DNA from: Treponema sp. | Lineage (GTDB): Bacteria; Spirochaetota; Spirochaetia; Treponematales; Breznakiellaceae | Length of the DNA: 6,653 nucleotides | Direction: 5' to 3' | Assembly: GCA_031288815.1 (NCBI GenBank) | Contig: JAITQR010000034.1 | Span: 1 to 6,653 of the forward strand | Shown here: piece by piece, positions 6,455 to 6,653 of the stretch | Layout of the letters: each line of letters opens with the position of its first letter | Numbering within the stretch: the first letter of the stretch is position 1 | Translations under genes and position numbers: made by a program | The notes under the pieces: generated by a model | The model's input: the letters and a program-made list of their open reading frames with translations, nothing else | Database searches by the model: none | What the model was told of the DNA's origin: nothing

Positions 6455-6529
6455 CATAAGGTATTAAACCCTGAGTCTAACCACCACGGGAGAACAACAA
6501 CCTCGTTCTTCAGGGCGAGGTATGTTGAT
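6455..6529 (+). repeat. Structured intergenic repeat, right copy (RNA-like, ends in a hairpin)
   Basis: Inverted relative to the copy at 274-350 and antisense to the tamB-bamA transcript. It holds CCCTGAGTCTAACCACCACG, then GGGAGAACAACAA and a terminal hairpin at 6501-6520. In that hairpin CCTCGTTC pairs with GGGCGAGG around TTCA, using two U-G pairs that would be C-A mismatches on the other strand. Homology ends at GTTGAT (6524-6529). Just upstream on the same strand are two more small stems: CCC/GGG around TAAA (6411-6420) and CGGGA/TTCCG (6421-6438). ATCAAC at 6449-6454 can pair with the terminal GTTGAT and enclose the unit. The structured unit may therefore span about 6411-6529, but the left copy has no counterpart to the upstream stems. 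Confidence 0.8.
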
Positions 6530-6558
6530 CCCGAAAACCCCGCTCGAACCGAGGCTTC

Positions 6559-6583
6559 GCGGCCCGATAACCGGGATTTCCGC
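6559..6583 (-). terminator. Hairpin after tamB, possible transcription attenuator
   Basis: On the minus strand GCGG, a four-base bulge AAAT, CCCG, loop GTTAT, CGGG and CCGC form an eight-pair stem 24 bases after the tamB stop. No clear T-run follows directly; GGGGTTTT comes about 20 bases later. It may stabilise the tamB 3-prime end or reduce readthrough into bamA. Confidence 0.35.
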
Positions 6584-6606
6584 AAGCGCGACAGGCCGCC
6601 GGGCCT

Positions 6607-6653
6607 TTAAAACACCCAATCCCAGCTTATGGTGAAGGAATTATCGCTAATAT
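6607..6653 (-). CDS. C-terminal end of a TamB-like translocation/assembly protein (cut by window edge)
   Basis: Only the last 14 complete codons and the TAA stop (6607-6609) are inside the window. They read I-S-D-N-S-F-T-I-S-W-D-W-V-F. This is an amphipathic beta-strand of alternating hydrophobic and polar residues ending in phenylalanine, as expected for the C-terminus of TamB (DUF490 family) and of outer-membrane barrel proteins. TamB is a long periplasm-spanning protein implicated in outer-membrane protein assembly and lipid transport, and it commonly neighbours bamA, including in treponemes as I recall. Assignment depends on position, strand and this short strand. Another beta-barrel protein is possible. 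Confidence 0.6.
   Translation of the reverse strand, partial: ISDNSFTISWDWVF

Noticed and set aside
6394..6585. 63-codon minus-strand frame across the right repeat, sharing V-L-P-W-W-L with a translation of the left copy
   Set aside because: The similarity comes from the shared repeat. Differences are not biased to synonymous sites, the left copy has no equivalent complete frame, and hairpin conservation fits RNA better.

Overview
The window looks like chromosomal DNA of a spirochaete, most probably a Treponema or close relative. Reading on the minus strand, the core order is tamB (only its last codons), bamA, ompH/skp, mutS. As I recall it, Treponema pallidum carries the same order around TP0325-TP0328. 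Base composition is moderately GC-rich, richer than T. pallidum's close oral relatives, which would suit a termite-gut or free-living treponeme. That placement is inference from recall, not a search.

Layout from right to left, which is the direction of transcription. The tail of a TamB-like protein (6607-6653) is followed by a 221-base gap holding a hairpin and a structured repeat on the plus strand. Next come bamA (3914-6385) and ompH (3374-3904), 9 bases apart and probably translationally coupled. A 175-base gap with a perfect 11-bp inverted repeat and a second hairpin precedes mutS (544-3198). A 290-base gap then holds two hairpins after mutS, a good sigma70-type promoter, a REP-like hairpin pair and a second copy of the structured repeat. 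It ends at the start of an RlpA-like double-psi beta-barrel protein (1-253), cut off by the window edge.

The first three genes form an outer-membrane biogenesis module. TamB is an inner-membrane-anchored bridge, BamA is the barrel insertase with five POTRA domains, and OmpH/Skp is the periplasmic chaperone feeding it. MutS is the mismatch-recognition ATPase and is functionally unrelated. The RlpA-like gene has its own promoter and is a separate unit acting at the cell wall.

The main non-coding signal is a pair of about 75-base repeats in inverted orientation, at 274-350 (minus) and 6455-6529 (plus), about 86% identical over their first 43 bases. Each ends in a hairpin whose loop and stem bases differ between copies but which still pairs if G-U pairs are allowed in one orientation only. 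This points to a structured RNA, or to the end of an IS200/IS605-type element whose transposase or TnpB gene is not here. I see no tRNA, rRNA, CRISPR array, transposase or integrase gene. The long plus-strand reading frames are shadows of bamA and mutS.
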